DNA from: Streptomyces sp. NBC_00554
GTDB lineage: Bacteria; Actinomycetota; Actinomycetes; Streptomycetales; Streptomycetaceae
Reading direction: 5' to 3'
Assembly: GCF_041431135.1 (NCBI RefSeq)
Contig: NZ_CP107799.1
Location: forward strand, 3,844,001-3,908,000
DNA: 64,000 nt
The first letter of the stretch is position 1. Every line of letters begins with the position of its first letter. The translations under genes and the position numbers were made by a program. This document shows, one piece after another, positions 1 through 7,886 of this stretch. The notes beneath the pieces were generated by a model. That model was not told the DNA's origin and searched no databases. It was given only the letters and a program-made list of their open reading frames with translations.

Positions 1-971
1 ACGTCACCAGGGCCTGGGGAAGCTCCGCCGAACGCCAGTTCCCCACGCTCCACGAGTATTTCGCGTACGGCTGCCTCGGCGTCCAGGTCTTCTTCGTGAT
101 CAGCGGGTTCGTGATCTGCATGAGCGGCTGGGGCCGGCCGCTGAAGTCGTTCTTCGCGTCCCGCGCCTCGCGACTGCTGCCGGCCTACTGGGCGGCGGTC
201 GTGCTGGTGACGGTGGTGTTCGCGCTGCCGATGGTGGCCTACCACGCGGTGTCGCCGAGCGACGCGCTCGTCAATATGACGATGCTTCAGCAACCCCTGG
301 GCGTAAACCGGGTGCTGGGGGTCTGCTGGACGCTGTGGGCGGAGATCCGGTTCTACGCGCTGTTCGCGCTGTTCGTGGTGCTGCCCGGGGCCAACAGGCA
401 GCGGGTGATCATGTTCTGCGCGGGCTGGACGCTGGCGTACGTGATCGCGCAGGGCGCGCAGATGCCACTGCTGGACATCGTGCTGATGCCCGAGTACGCG
501 CCGTTCTTCATCGGCGGCGTCGGCCTCTACCTCGTCCACCGCGACCGGCGTGACATCTACGCCTGGGGCATCGTGGTCGTCAGCTTCCTGATCGGGCAGC
601 ACTACGCGGTGCGCGAGCTGTGGAACGCCGCGGACCCGAACGCCTTCGCCCACCGCACCACCTTCGGCATCGTCCTCGTCGTCGCCTTCGGCTTCGTGGC
701 GGTCGCGGCGATCGCGCTGGGCTGGCTGAACTGGGCGAACTGGCGCTGGCTGACGGTCGCGGGCGCCCTGACGTACCCCTTCTACCTGGTCCACGAGCAC
801 CTGGGCTGGGTGGCGATAAAGGCGTACCACCAGACCCTGCACATCCCGTCGTACGGGACCTTCCTGCTCACGGTCGGAACCATGCTGCTGCTGGCCTGGC
901 TGATGAACCGGTACGTGGAGAAGCAGCTGACGCCGCGACTGCGCTCGGCGCTGGCCAAGTCCCGGACCTGA
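1..971 (+). CDS. Acyltransferase 3 family membrane protein, 5' end cut by window
   Basis: The frame is open from base 3, and the codons before the first ATG (96) read YGCLGVQVFFVISGFV, a typical early segment of OafA/YrhL-type acyltransferases, so the true start lies outside the window. About eight hydrophobic helices follow, and the protein ends in a basic tail after an HEHLGW segment. The family transfers acyl groups (often acetyl) to carbohydrates or other envelope and natural-product substrates at the cytoplasmic membrane. The substrate here cannot be read. The next gene, a small-molecule-type methyltransferase in the same direction, hints at sugar or natural-product decoration, but this is inference. 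Confidence 0.85.
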   Translation, partial: VTRAWGSSAERQFPTLHEYFAYGCLGVQVFFVISGFVICMSGWGRPLKSFFASRASRLLPAYWAAVVLVTVVFALPMVAYHAVSPSDALVNMTMLQQPLGVNRVLGVCWTLWAEIRFYALFALFVVLPGANRQRVIMFCAGWTLAYVIAQGAQMPLLDIVLMPEYAPFFIGGVGLYLVHRDRRDIYAWGIVVVSFLIGQHYAVRELWNAADPNAFAHRTTFGIVLVVAFGFVAVAAIALGWLNWANWRWLTVAGALTYPFYLVHEHLGWVAIKAYHQTLHIPSYGTFLLTVGTMLLLAWLMNRYVEKQLTPRLRSALAKSRT

Positions 972-1005
972 GTCCTTACAGCATCACCGGTCGACAAAGT
1001 CTGAT

Positions 1006-1017
1006 AAAATGCATTTT
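1006..1017. promoter_or_regulatory. AT-rich 12-bp perfect palindrome before the methyltransferase gene
   Basis: AAAATGCATTTT is a perfect palindrome in a stretch of otherwise GC-rich DNA, 69 bases before the chosen methyltransferase start. It could be an operator or part of a promoter. No matching regulator is visible next to it. Confidence 0.35.
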
Positions 1018-1085
1018 GCCCTCAGGTTCACCTGGTCGTGCGTGGGGATTTCTCTCTCCGGGCAGTCGCGGAAACACTGATCGTC

Positions 1086-2144
1086 ATGACTGCCACACAA
1101 GCCGCCACCCGCCCGCCCCACCAGCTCGACGACGTTCCCGGCTGGTTCCCCGTCCTCGACCAGATGCTCTTCGACTGGTGCCTGGACCGGCAGGAATCCG
1201 CAGGGATGCGTGGCGATCTGCTCGAAGTCGGGGTGTACATGGGCAAGAGCGCGATCTTCCTGGGACGCCACGCGCAGGAGGGCGAGCGGTACACGGTCTG
1301 CGACCTCTTCGAGGGAGACGCGCCCGACAACGCCAATCAGGCGGAGTCCACGAAGTCGTACAGCGCGCTCACCCGGCGGGCCTTCGAGGAGAACTACCTC
1401 TCCTTCCACGACGAGCTGCCCCGCGTCGTACAGGGCCCCAGCTCGCTGGTGCCGTCCGAAATCGCTCCCGGCTCCTGCCGGTTCGTCCACATCGACGGCT
1501 CGCATCTGTACGAGCACGTCCACGGGGACATCGCGGCGGCCCGCGAAGCGCTGCTGCCCGGCGGCATCGTCGTCCTGGACGACTTCCGCTCGGAGCACAC
1601 GCCCGGCGTCGCCGTGGCCGCCTGGGAGGCCGTGCTCAGCAGGGGCCTGCACCCGATCTGCCTGAGCGCCCAGAAGCTGTACGGGACTTGGGACGATCCC
1701 GAGCCCGTCCAGGAGGAGCTGCTGGCCATGGCCCGGGAGCGGACGGACTGCCACCTCAGCGTTCAGCATGCGGCCGGCCACCGCATCATCCGCCTCAAGG
1801 CCAAGGGCATGCAGGCCCCGGCCTTCCCGCCGTCCCGGCACTACACCGATCACGCCACGACCGTCGTCACGGAGGAGCCCGCGACCGAGGTCGCCGTCGC
1901 TGTCGCCGTCGCGGCTCCGACGGAATCGCAGCCGGCGGAATCGCAACCCGCGATGGCGGACCCGCCCGCGTCCGAGGCGAGCCCGTCCGCCGTCCAACAG
2001 CCCCACCAGGCGCCCCAGGCCCGCCGCAGGCCCGCCCCGGGCCCCCGCCGCCACGTCCGCCGCATCGCCCTCGACCTGCTGCCACCCGTCATCACACGTG
2101 CGATCCGCCGGGCCCGCGCCGCCAAGCGGGCGGCGGCGAGCTGA
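1086..2144 (+). CDS. TylF-like class I SAM-dependent methyltransferase with long Pro/Ala tail
   Basis: The 352-aa protein has the layout of TylF/MycF-like O-methyltransferases (Methyltransf_24 type). A glycine-rich SAM loop reads LLEVGVYMGKSA, an acidic metal/SAM segment reads VHIDGSH, and GGIVVLDDF follows. These enzymes use Mg and SAM to methylate sugar or small-molecule hydroxyls in the cytoplasm. ATG 1086 is preferred to an in-frame GTG at 1038 because conserved sequence begins soon after it, although the ribosome site is weak. The family is usually about 240-260 residues. Here roughly 100 extra residues rich in Ala, Pro, Ser and Gln end in a basic amphipathic stretch (near residues 310-350), which is unusual and may bind membrane or a partner. 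Confidence 0.75.
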   Translation: MTATQAATRPPHQLDDVPGWFPVLDQMLFDWCLDRQESAGMRGDLLEVGVYMGKSAIFLGRHAQEGERYTVCDLFEGDAPDNANQAESTKSYSALTRRAFEENYLSFHDELPRVVQGPSSLVPSEIAPGSCRFVHIDGSHLYEHVHGDIAAAREALLPGGIVVLDDFRSEHTPGVAVAAWEAVLSRGLHPICLSAQKLYGTWDDPEPVQEELLAMARERTDCHLSVQHAAGHRIIRLKAKGMQAPAFPPSRHYTDHATTVVTEEPATEVAVAVAVAAPTESQPAESQPAMADPPASEASPSAVQQPHQAPQARRRPAPGPRRHVRRIALDLLPPVITRAIRRARAAKRAAAS

Positions 2145-2147
2145 CGC

Positions 2148-2798
2148 TCAGCTGATCCCGTACCGCGCCTCGATCCCCGCGATCACGAGGCGCAGCCCCT
2201 CCTCGAACCCCTCGTCGTAGCCCTGGAAGACCTCGGCACCCACGGCCGCCGCGAGGGGGTAGGCGGCCATGCGGGCGGCTCGCTCCTCGATGTCGTAGCC
2301 CTCGCGGCGCTCCCCCGGCAGCGGCTGGACGCCCTGCTCCTCGGTGATGAAGCCGATGGTGAAGAGGTAGACGGTGGAGGAGGCGCGGGCGGCCTGCGGG
2401 AGGGTGAAGCCCGCGTCCAGCAGGGCGCGGAGGTTCAGTTCCAGCTCGACGGCGTGTTCGGTGCCGGTGAAGCGGGAGCCGCTGAACACCTTCGCGCCGT
2501 CGCGGTAGCCGAGCAGCGACCGGCGCAGGCCGCGCTGGCCCAGCAGGAGCCGCTCCTGCCAGCTGACGCCGGGAGGGATGCCCGCGTCCGTGACCATCCG
2601 GCGGTACATCTCCGTCGCCATCTCGTCGAGCAGCGCCTGCTTGTTCTTGAAGTGCCAGTACAGGGCCGGGGCCTGGACGTTCAGCTCCTTGGCGATCGCC
2701 CGGAGGGTGAGCCCGTCGAGGCCGACCTCGTTGAGGAGCCGCAGGGCCGTATCGACGACCTGCTTCCTGTCCAGCTTGGGGGATCTCTGGGTAACCAC
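2148..2798 (-). CDS. TetR-family repressor, local regulator of the divergent monooxygenase
   Basis: This 216-aa TetR regulator has an N-terminal helix-turn-helix (LTLRAIAKELNVQAPALYWHF) and a C-terminal ligand domain of the tetracycline-repressor type. I chose GTG 2798. A longer frame from 2834 would read through one of the two palindromic operators, so the longer start is unlikely. It diverges from the FAD monooxygenase at 2867, and both operators lie between the two genes. The simplest reading is that it represses both genes until an aromatic or polycyclic ligand binds. The ligand is unknown. Confidence 0.88.
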   Translation of the reverse strand: MVTQRSPKLDRKQVVDTALRLLNEVGLDGLTLRAIAKELNVQAPALYWHFKNKQALLDEMATEMYRRMVTDAGIPPGVSWQERLLLGQRGLRRSLLGYRDGAKVFSGSRFTGTEHAVELELNLRALLDAGFTLPQAARASSTVYLFTIGFITEEQGVQPLPGERREGYDIEERAARMAAYPLAAAVGAEVFQGYDEGFEEGLRLVIAGIEARYGIS

Positions 2799-2800
2799 GC

Positions 2801-2830
2801 TTGACAGCTTAACGCCGTTAAGGGCATGCT
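2801..2830 (+). promoter_or_regulatory. Predicted promoter of the FAD monooxygenase gene
   Basis: A -35 TTGACA (2801-2806) and a -10 CATGCT (2825-2830) are separated by 18 bases. Operator 1 fills the spacer. A ribosome site AAGGAG (2855-2860) precedes ATG 2867. Confidence 0.6.
2808..2822. promoter_or_regulatory. TetR operator 1
   Basis: CTTAACGCCGTTAAG has 6-bp inverted arms around a 3-bp centre. It shares both arms with operator 2 and lies between the predicted -35 and -10, where bound repressor would block RNA polymerase. Confidence 0.8.
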
Positions 2831-2842
2831 CCAAGCAAGGAA

Positions 2843-2857
2843 CTTAACAGCGTTAAG
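2843..2857. promoter_or_regulatory. TetR operator 2
   Basis: CTTAACAGCGTTAAG repeats the arms of operator 1, with centres 35 bp apart. It overlaps the start of the monooxygenase ribosome site, downstream of the predicted transcription start. Confidence 0.8.
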
Positions 2858-2866
2858 GAGCTGGGT

Positions 2867-4297
2867 ATGAACGCGTACGACTCGGATGTACTCATCGTCG
2901 GTGCCGGTCCCACCGGGCTCGCGCTCGCCGTGGACCTCGCCCGGCGCGGGGCCCGCGCCCTCGTCGTGGAGCGCGCCGACGGGCTCTTCCCCGGCTCGCG
3001 CGGCAAGGGTCTGCAGCCCCGCACCCAGGAGGTCTTCGACGACCTCGGCGTGCTCGACGCGGTCCGCGAGGCGGGCGGCCGCTACCCGGTCGGGATGATC
3101 TGGCTGGACGGGGAGCGCGCGGGCGAGCACCGGATGTTCGACGAGACCGAGGCGACGGAGGCCGAGCCGTACCACGAGCCGTGGATGCTGCCGCAGTGGC
3201 GGACGCAGGAGATCCTCCTCGCTCGGCTGACGGAACTCGGCGGAGAGGTGGCGTTCGGGCGGGAGCTGGTGGGGGTCGCGCAGGACGTGGACGGGGTGAC
3301 GGCCACTTTCGCGGCGGGCGCTCCGGTCCGCGCGCGTTACGCCGTCGCCGCCGACGGGGGCCGTTCCACCGTTCGGCGCGCGCTCGGCATCGGCATGACC
3401 GGCGAGACGGTGGATCCGAACCCGGTACTGGTGGCGGACGTCCGCCTCACCGGGCTCGACCGCGACAACGTGCACGTCTTCCCGCCCGCCGGCACCGAGG
3501 GCTTCATGGCGGTCTTCCCGCTGGCGGGGACCGAGGACTTCCAGATCGTGGCCCAGTTCCCGGAGGGCACGGACATCGACCTCTCCCTCGACAGCATCCG
3601 CAAGGTCGTCGCCACCCGCTCGCACCTCTCCCCCGATGACGTGACCGAGGTGCGCTGGGCCTCCGACTTCCGGCCCCGGGCCGCGATGGCCGACCGGTTC
3701 CGCGAGGGCCGTGTCTTCCTCGCGGGCGACGCCGCGCACGTCCACTCGCCCGCGGGCGGGCAGGGCCTCAACACCAGCGTCCAGGACGCGTACAACCTGG
3801 GCTGGAAGCTGGGCGCGGTGCTGAGCGGCGACGCTCCCGAGTCCCTCCTCGACTCCTACGAGGAGGAGCGGCTGCCCAACGCCGCGGACATGCTCGGGCT
3901 TTCCACCCAGGTCCACCGCGGCGAGGTCCGGCGCGGCGAGGCGACCCAGCAGCTCGGCCTCGGCTACCGGGGTTGCTCACTCGCGGTGGAGACCCGGCAG
4001 GGCCTGCCGTCCGAAGCCCTGCACGCGGGCGACCGCGCACCGGACGGCATCCGCGGCGGCGTACGCCTCTTCGACGCGTTCCGGGGCCCGCACTGGACCC
4101 TGCTCGCGGTCGGCACGGACGTGGACCTGCCGGACCTCGCCGGGGCCCGTACGGTCCGGATCCCGGCGTACGAGGCGTACGGGACCGGGGTGTTCCTCAT
4201 CCGTCCCGACGGTTACGTCGGCTGGGCGGGCGCTACGGCGGAGGGGCTGGCGGAGTACGCGGCTCGGGTCTGCCCCGCTATGCGCTGGCGAGCGTGA
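2867..4297 (+). CDS. FAD-dependent aromatic monooxygenase
   Basis: The 476-aa protein is a group A flavin monooxygenase (PheA/TfdB, FAD_binding_3 type). The FAD fold starts with VGAGPTGLALA. The DG motif is ADGGRSTVRRALGI near residues 160-175, and the ribose-binding GD motif is AGDAAHVHSPAGGQGLN near residues 285-300. A thioredoxin-like C-terminal domain (about 370-470) is typical of polyketide or rifampicin/tetracycline-type hydroxylases. It would hydroxylate an aromatic compound using NAD(P)H and oxygen. Control by the divergent TetR gene suggests induction by its substrate, either in detoxification or catabolism. The 3' end overlaps the convergent LysE gene by 20 bases. Confidence 0.88.
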   Translation: MNAYDSDVLIVGAGPTGLALAVDLARRGARALVVERADGLFPGSRGKGLQPRTQEVFDDLGVLDAVREAGGRYPVGMIWLDGERAGEHRMFDETEATEAEPYHEPWMLPQWRTQEILLARLTELGGEVAFGRELVGVAQDVDGVTATFAAGAPVRARYAVAADGGRSTVRRALGIGMTGETVDPNPVLVADVRLTGLDRDNVHVFPPAGTEGFMAVFPLAGTEDFQIVAQFPEGTDIDLSLDSIRKVVATRSHLSPDDVTEVRWASDFRPRAAMADRFREGRVFLAGDAAHVHSPAGGQGLNTSVQDAYNLGWKLGAVLSGDAPESLLDSYEEERLPNAADMLGLSTQVHRGEVRRGEATQQLGLGYRGCSLAVETRQGLPSEALHAGDRAPDGIRGGVRLFDAFRGPHWTLLAVGTDVDLPDLAGARTVRIPAYEAYGTGVFLIRPDGYVGWAGATAEGLAEYAARVCPAMRWRA

Positions 4298-4925
4298 GCT
4301 TGACCGCGAAGCCCAGGAACAGCGCGCCAGCGGCGGTCGTGACCCCCGCGGACAGCCGCCTGCGACTGCGGAAGGCCGCCGCCAGCTTCGTACCGCTGAA
4401 GATCAGGGCGGAGAGGTAGAGGAAGCTCGCCAGTTGGGCGAAGGCGCCCAGGACGACGAAGGAGAGCGCCGGGTAGGCGTACCCCGGGTCCACGAACTGC
4501 ACGAAGAAGGCGACGAAGAACAGGATCGCCTTCGGGTTGAACAGGCTGATGACCAGCGCCCGCCGGAAGGGCCGCTCCTCGGCGGCCGCCACCGAGGCCG
4601 GAGCCTCCGCCCGAACCCGCCGGGTCCGCCATATCCCCCACGCGGCCCGCAGCATCCCGACCGCCAGCCACGTCAGATACCCCGCACCGGCGTACTTCAC
4701 GATCCCGAACAGCAGCGCGTTCCCCTGCAGCAGCGAGGCGACCCCGGCAGCGGAGAGAGTCATCAGGACGGCGTCTCCGCACCAGACACCCGCCGCGGCC
4801 TTGTAGCCGGTACGTATGCCGCTGCGCGCGGCGACCGACAGCACATACAGCGAGTTCGGGCCGGGGAGGAGAACGATCAGGACGAGGCCTGCGAGGTAAG
4901 TGGGGAGGTCAGTGACACCAAGCAT
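4278..4925 (-). CDS. LysE-family exporter
   Basis: The 215-aa membrane protein begins MLGVTDLPTYLAGLVLIVLL and continues PGPNSLYVL, the N-terminal signature of LysE/RhtB amino acid and metabolite exporters. Six hydrophobic segments fit the family. ATG 4925 is chosen because it places this signature at residue 18. In-frame upstream codons from 4991 encode a polar stretch without family resemblance. It ends 20 bases inside the oppositely transcribed monooxygenase gene. Substrate is not deducible. Confidence 0.85.
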   Translation of the reverse strand: MLGVTDLPTYLAGLVLIVLLPGPNSLYVLSVAARSGIRTGYKAAAGVWCGDAVLMTLSAAGVASLLQGNALLFGIVKYAGAGYLTWLAVGMLRAAWGIWRTRRVRAEAPASVAAAEERPFRRALVISLFNPKAILFFVAFFVQFVDPGYAYPALSFVVLGAFAQLASFLYLSALIFSGTKLAAAFRSRRRLSAGVTTAAGALFLGFAVKLTLASA

Positions 4926-4980
4926 GGAACGGAGTGTCGCACGGGGGTACGACACTCCGCCTTCGTGTTTCGAGGGCCGG

Positions 4981-6561
4981 TCAGAACGCATCCGTAGGCA
5001 CGTAAGTCCCCCAGACCCCCCGCAACGCGTTGCACACCTCGCCGACCGTCGCGCGGGCGCGTAGGGCGTCCTTCATCGGGTACAGGACGTTGTCCGTGCC
5101 CTCGGCTGCCTTCTTGAGGTCGGCGAGGGCCGCGTCGACCGCGGCCCGGTCCCGCTCCGCACGCAGCTTCGTGAGCCGTTCCGCCTGCTGGGCCTCGATC
5201 GCCGGGTCCACGCGGAGCGGCTCGTAGGGCTCCTCCTCGTCCAGCTTGAAGCGGTTGACGCCGACCACGACCCGTTCGCCGGAGTCGGTCTCCTGGGCGA
5301 TCCGGTACGCGGAACGCTCGATCTCGCCCTTCTGGAAACCGTTCTCGATGGCGTTCACCGCGCCGCCCAACTCCTCGACCCTGGCCATGAGTTCGACGGC
5401 CATGGCCTCCACGTCGTCGGTCATCCTCTCGATGACGTACGAGCCCGCGAAGGGGTCGACCGTCGCCGTCACGTCCGTCTCGTACGCCAGCACCTGCTGC
5501 GTACGGAGCGCGAGCCGCGCGCTCTTGTCCGTCGGCAGCGCGATCGCCTCGTCGAAGGAGTTGGTGTGCAGGGACTGCGTACCGCCGAGCACCGCGCCCA
5601 GGCCCTGCACCGCGACGCGCACCAGGTTCACTTCCGGCTGCTGCGCGGTGAGTTGGACACCGGCCGTCTGAGTGTGGAAGCGCAGCATCAGCGACTTGGG
5701 GTTCTTCGCACCGAACTCCTCGCGCATCACCCGGGCCCAAATGCGGCGCGCGGCACGGAACTTGGCGACCTCTTCGAGAATCGTCGTACGGGCCACGAAG
5801 AAGAAGGACAGCCGCGGGGCGAAGTCGTCGACGTCCATCCCCGCCGCCACCGCCGTCCGCACGTACTCGATGCCGTCCGCCAGCGTGAACGCGATCTCCT
5901 GCGCGGGCGAAGCACCCGCCTCGGCCATGTGATAGCCGGAGATGGAGATCGTGTTCCACTTCGGGATCTCGGTCCTGCAGTACTTGAAGATGTCCGCGAT
6001 CAGACGCAGGGAGGGCTTGGGCGGGAAGATGTACGTGCCCCGCGCGATGTACTCCTTCAGGACGTCGTTCTGGATCGTGCCCGTCAGCTGAGAGGCCGGC
6101 ACACCCTGCTCCTCGCCCACCAGCTGGTACATCAGCAGCAGGAGCGCGGCGGGAGCGTTGATCGTCATCGACGTGGAGACCTTGTCCAGCGGGATCCCGC
6201 CGAACAGGATCCGCATGTCGTCGATCGAGTCGATGGCGACCCCGACCTTGCCCACCTCGCCGGACGCGATCGGGGCGTCGGAGTCGTGGCCCATCTGGGT
6301 GGGCAGGTCGAAGGCGACAGACAGCCCCATCGTGCCGTTGGCGATCAGCTGCTTGTAGCGCGCGTTGGACTCCACGGCCGTGCCGAAACCGGCGTACTGG
6401 CGCATCGTCCACGGACGCCCGGTGTACATCGACGGATACACACCACGTGTGAAGGGGAACTCACCCGGCGCGCCCAGCTTCTCGGCGGGGTCCCAGCCCG
6501 CCAGAGCCTCCGGCCCGTAGACCGGCTCGATGGGCAGACCGGACTCGGTTTCGCGCGCCAT
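4981..6561 (-). CDS. Acyl-CoA mutase catalytic subunit, methylmalonyl-CoA type, no B12 domain
   Basis: The 526-aa protein covers only the TIM-barrel, substrate-binding half of the methylmalonyl/isobutyryl-CoA mutase family. It ends without the B12-binding DxHxxG domain, so it needs a separate small subunit, which is not in this window. The start ATG 6559-6561 follows GGGAGG by about 8 bases. Two residues that separate substrate classes are readable: Tyr56 in RQYAGF and Arg174 in YIARGTYIF. These match methylmalonyl-CoA mutase (Tyr/Arg), not isobutyryl-CoA mutase (Phe/Gln). It probably interconverts a carboxylated acyl-CoA such as methylmalonyl-CoA and succinyl-CoA, which would supply polyketide precursors. 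The assignment of class from two residues is inference. Confidence 0.88.
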   Translation of the reverse strand: MARETESGLPIEPVYGPEALAGWDPAEKLGAPGEFPFTRGVYPSMYTGRPWTMRQYAGFGTAVESNARYKQLIANGTMGLSVAFDLPTQMGHDSDAPIASGEVGKVGVAIDSIDDMRILFGGIPLDKVSTSMTINAPAALLLLMYQLVGEEQGVPASQLTGTIQNDVLKEYIARGTYIFPPKPSLRLIADIFKYCRTEIPKWNTISISGYHMAEAGASPAQEIAFTLADGIEYVRTAVAAGMDVDDFAPRLSFFFVARTTILEEVAKFRAARRIWARVMREEFGAKNPKSLMLRFHTQTAGVQLTAQQPEVNLVRVAVQGLGAVLGGTQSLHTNSFDEAIALPTDKSARLALRTQQVLAYETDVTATVDPFAGSYVIERMTDDVEAMAVELMARVEELGGAVNAIENGFQKGEIERSAYRIAQETDSGERVVVGVNRFKLDEEEPYEPLRVDPAIEAQQAERLTKLRAERDRAAVDAALADLKKAAEGTDNVLYPMKDALRARATVGEVCNALRGVWGTYVPTDAF

Positions 6562-6783
6562 TGCTGTGCCTCCCGCTGAAGTTACCCACTGGTAGGAACG
6601 GACCTCGCGACGGACTGTAGTGGCGGCCGTGCGCCCGGTGGAGTGGCCCACGCTGGGACCTTGCTCACAGACCGGCCCACGGCCCTGTTTGATGGGCTTC
6701 GCTCTCCACCATGCCGCGTAGTTCGCAACCGGTCATGCGCGGGGAGCATCTCAGGTGACACACGACGGCACGACGGGGGTCCG

Positions 6784-7665
6784 ATGCGTACGACACCACC
6801 CATGACGAGACCGACGAGGCACGTGAAGCGGTCGCTGGCCGCGCTCGTGGCACTCGCCGCGGTCGGCGCGTGCACCGCTCAGGCCGTGGACACGGACGGC
6901 AAGCAGCCGCCGCTGGTGAGGATCGACGGCACGGCGGGCTCCACTCCCAAGCCCAGCGCCTCTGGCTCCCCCACCGACTCGCCCGACTCGCCCGACGACC
7001 CCAAGCCGAGCACCAAGCCCACCCCGGTCGCCGCCGAGGTCCTCTGGTCCCGGGGCGACGAGGGCACCGAGGTACGCGAGGTGCAGGCCCGGCTGCGGCA
7101 GGTCGCCTGGCTCTTCGACGGGCCGACGGGGACGTACGACGACCTGACCGCCACCGCCGTGAAGGGCTTCCAGGGCAAGCGGGGTCTGCCAAGGACCGGC
7201 GCGATGGACACCGTCACCTGGCAGCGGCTGCGGAAGATGACGCACGAGCCCGGCAAATGGGAGCTGTACGCGTACGGCGGGCAGCCCGCCGCGGAGCCGG
7301 ACTCGCGCTGTATGACGGGGCGCGTGCTGTGCATCAGCAAGACGAGCCGCACGCTGCGCTGGATGGTCGACGGCCGGACGGTGTCGACGATGGAGGTGCG
7401 ATTCGGCTCGCAGTACACGCCGACCCGCGAAGGTGTGTTCAGCGTCTACTTCAAGTCGCGCTACCACGTGTCGACGCTCTACGACTCGTCCATGCCGTAC
7501 GCCATGTTCTTCAGCGGCGGCCAGGCCGTGCACTTCTCCACCGACTTCGCGGCCCGCGGCTACTTCGGCGCCTCGCACGGCTGCGTCAACGTCCGGGACG
7601 AGGGGAAGATCGCTTCACTGTTCGCGCAGGTCCGCACGGGTGACAAGGTCGTCGTCTACTGGTGA
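6784..7665 (+). CDS. Lipoprotein L,D-transpeptidase with peptidoglycan-binding domain
   Basis: The 293-aa protein starts at ATG 6784. A basic N-terminus and hydrophobic segment end in a lipobox-like LAAVGAC, which gives a lipidated Cys30. A Pro/Ser linker follows, then a PG_binding_1 domain (about residues 80-145, GDEGTEVREVQARLRQ), then a YkuD catalytic domain ending SHGCVNVRD with Cys267 and His265. The enzyme would form 3-3 cross-links in peptidoglycan on the outer face of the membrane. An in-frame longer start at 6643 would put 47 polar residues ahead of the signal peptide and is rejected. A strong hairpin follows the gene. Confidence 0.9.
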   Translation: MRTTPPMTRPTRHVKRSLAALVALAAVGACTAQAVDTDGKQPPLVRIDGTAGSTPKPSASGSPTDSPDSPDDPKPSTKPTPVAAEVLWSRGDEGTEVREVQARLRQVAWLFDGPTGTYDDLTATAVKGFQGKRGLPRTGAMDTVTWQRLRKMTHEPGKWELYAYGGQPAAEPDSRCMTGRVLCISKTSRTLRWMVDGRTVSTMEVRFGSQYTPTREGVFSVYFKSRYHVSTLYDSSMPYAMFFSGGQAVHFSTDFAARGYFGASHGCVNVRDEGKIASLFAQVRTGDKVVVYW

Positions 7666-7703
7666 CACGCGGCGCGTGACACGTGCCGCGGAAGGTGAGT
7701 GGG

Positions 7704-7740
7704 GCGCGGGCGGGACCGGGGGAACCTGTCCCGCCCGCGC
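7704..7740 (+). terminator. Strong hairpin terminator after the L,D-transpeptidase gene
   Basis: Perfect 13-bp arms, GCGCGGGCGGGAC and its complement, enclose an 11-base loop 39 bases after the stop codon. It has no U tract, as is usual in Streptomyces. It also lies downstream of the convergent sigma-partner gene and may serve both strands. Confidence 0.75.
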
Positions 7741-7886
7741 CAGTGTGCACCGAGCCATGGGTACGGGGGGAACCCCGGCTCAGTGCGACGGCCGATGACC
7801 AGTCGGCTCACCCACTACTGCGCCACCGCGGCTGAAAATGTCACACCTGGGGCCCAAGAAAATCCAGGGAGATACGAAACCGCAGG

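Noticed and set aside
620-2155. A 511-codon plus-strand frame across the acyltransferase and methyltransferase genes
   Set aside because: The product is Arg/Pro/Ala-rich nonsense, and both real genes in other frames show clear family motifs.
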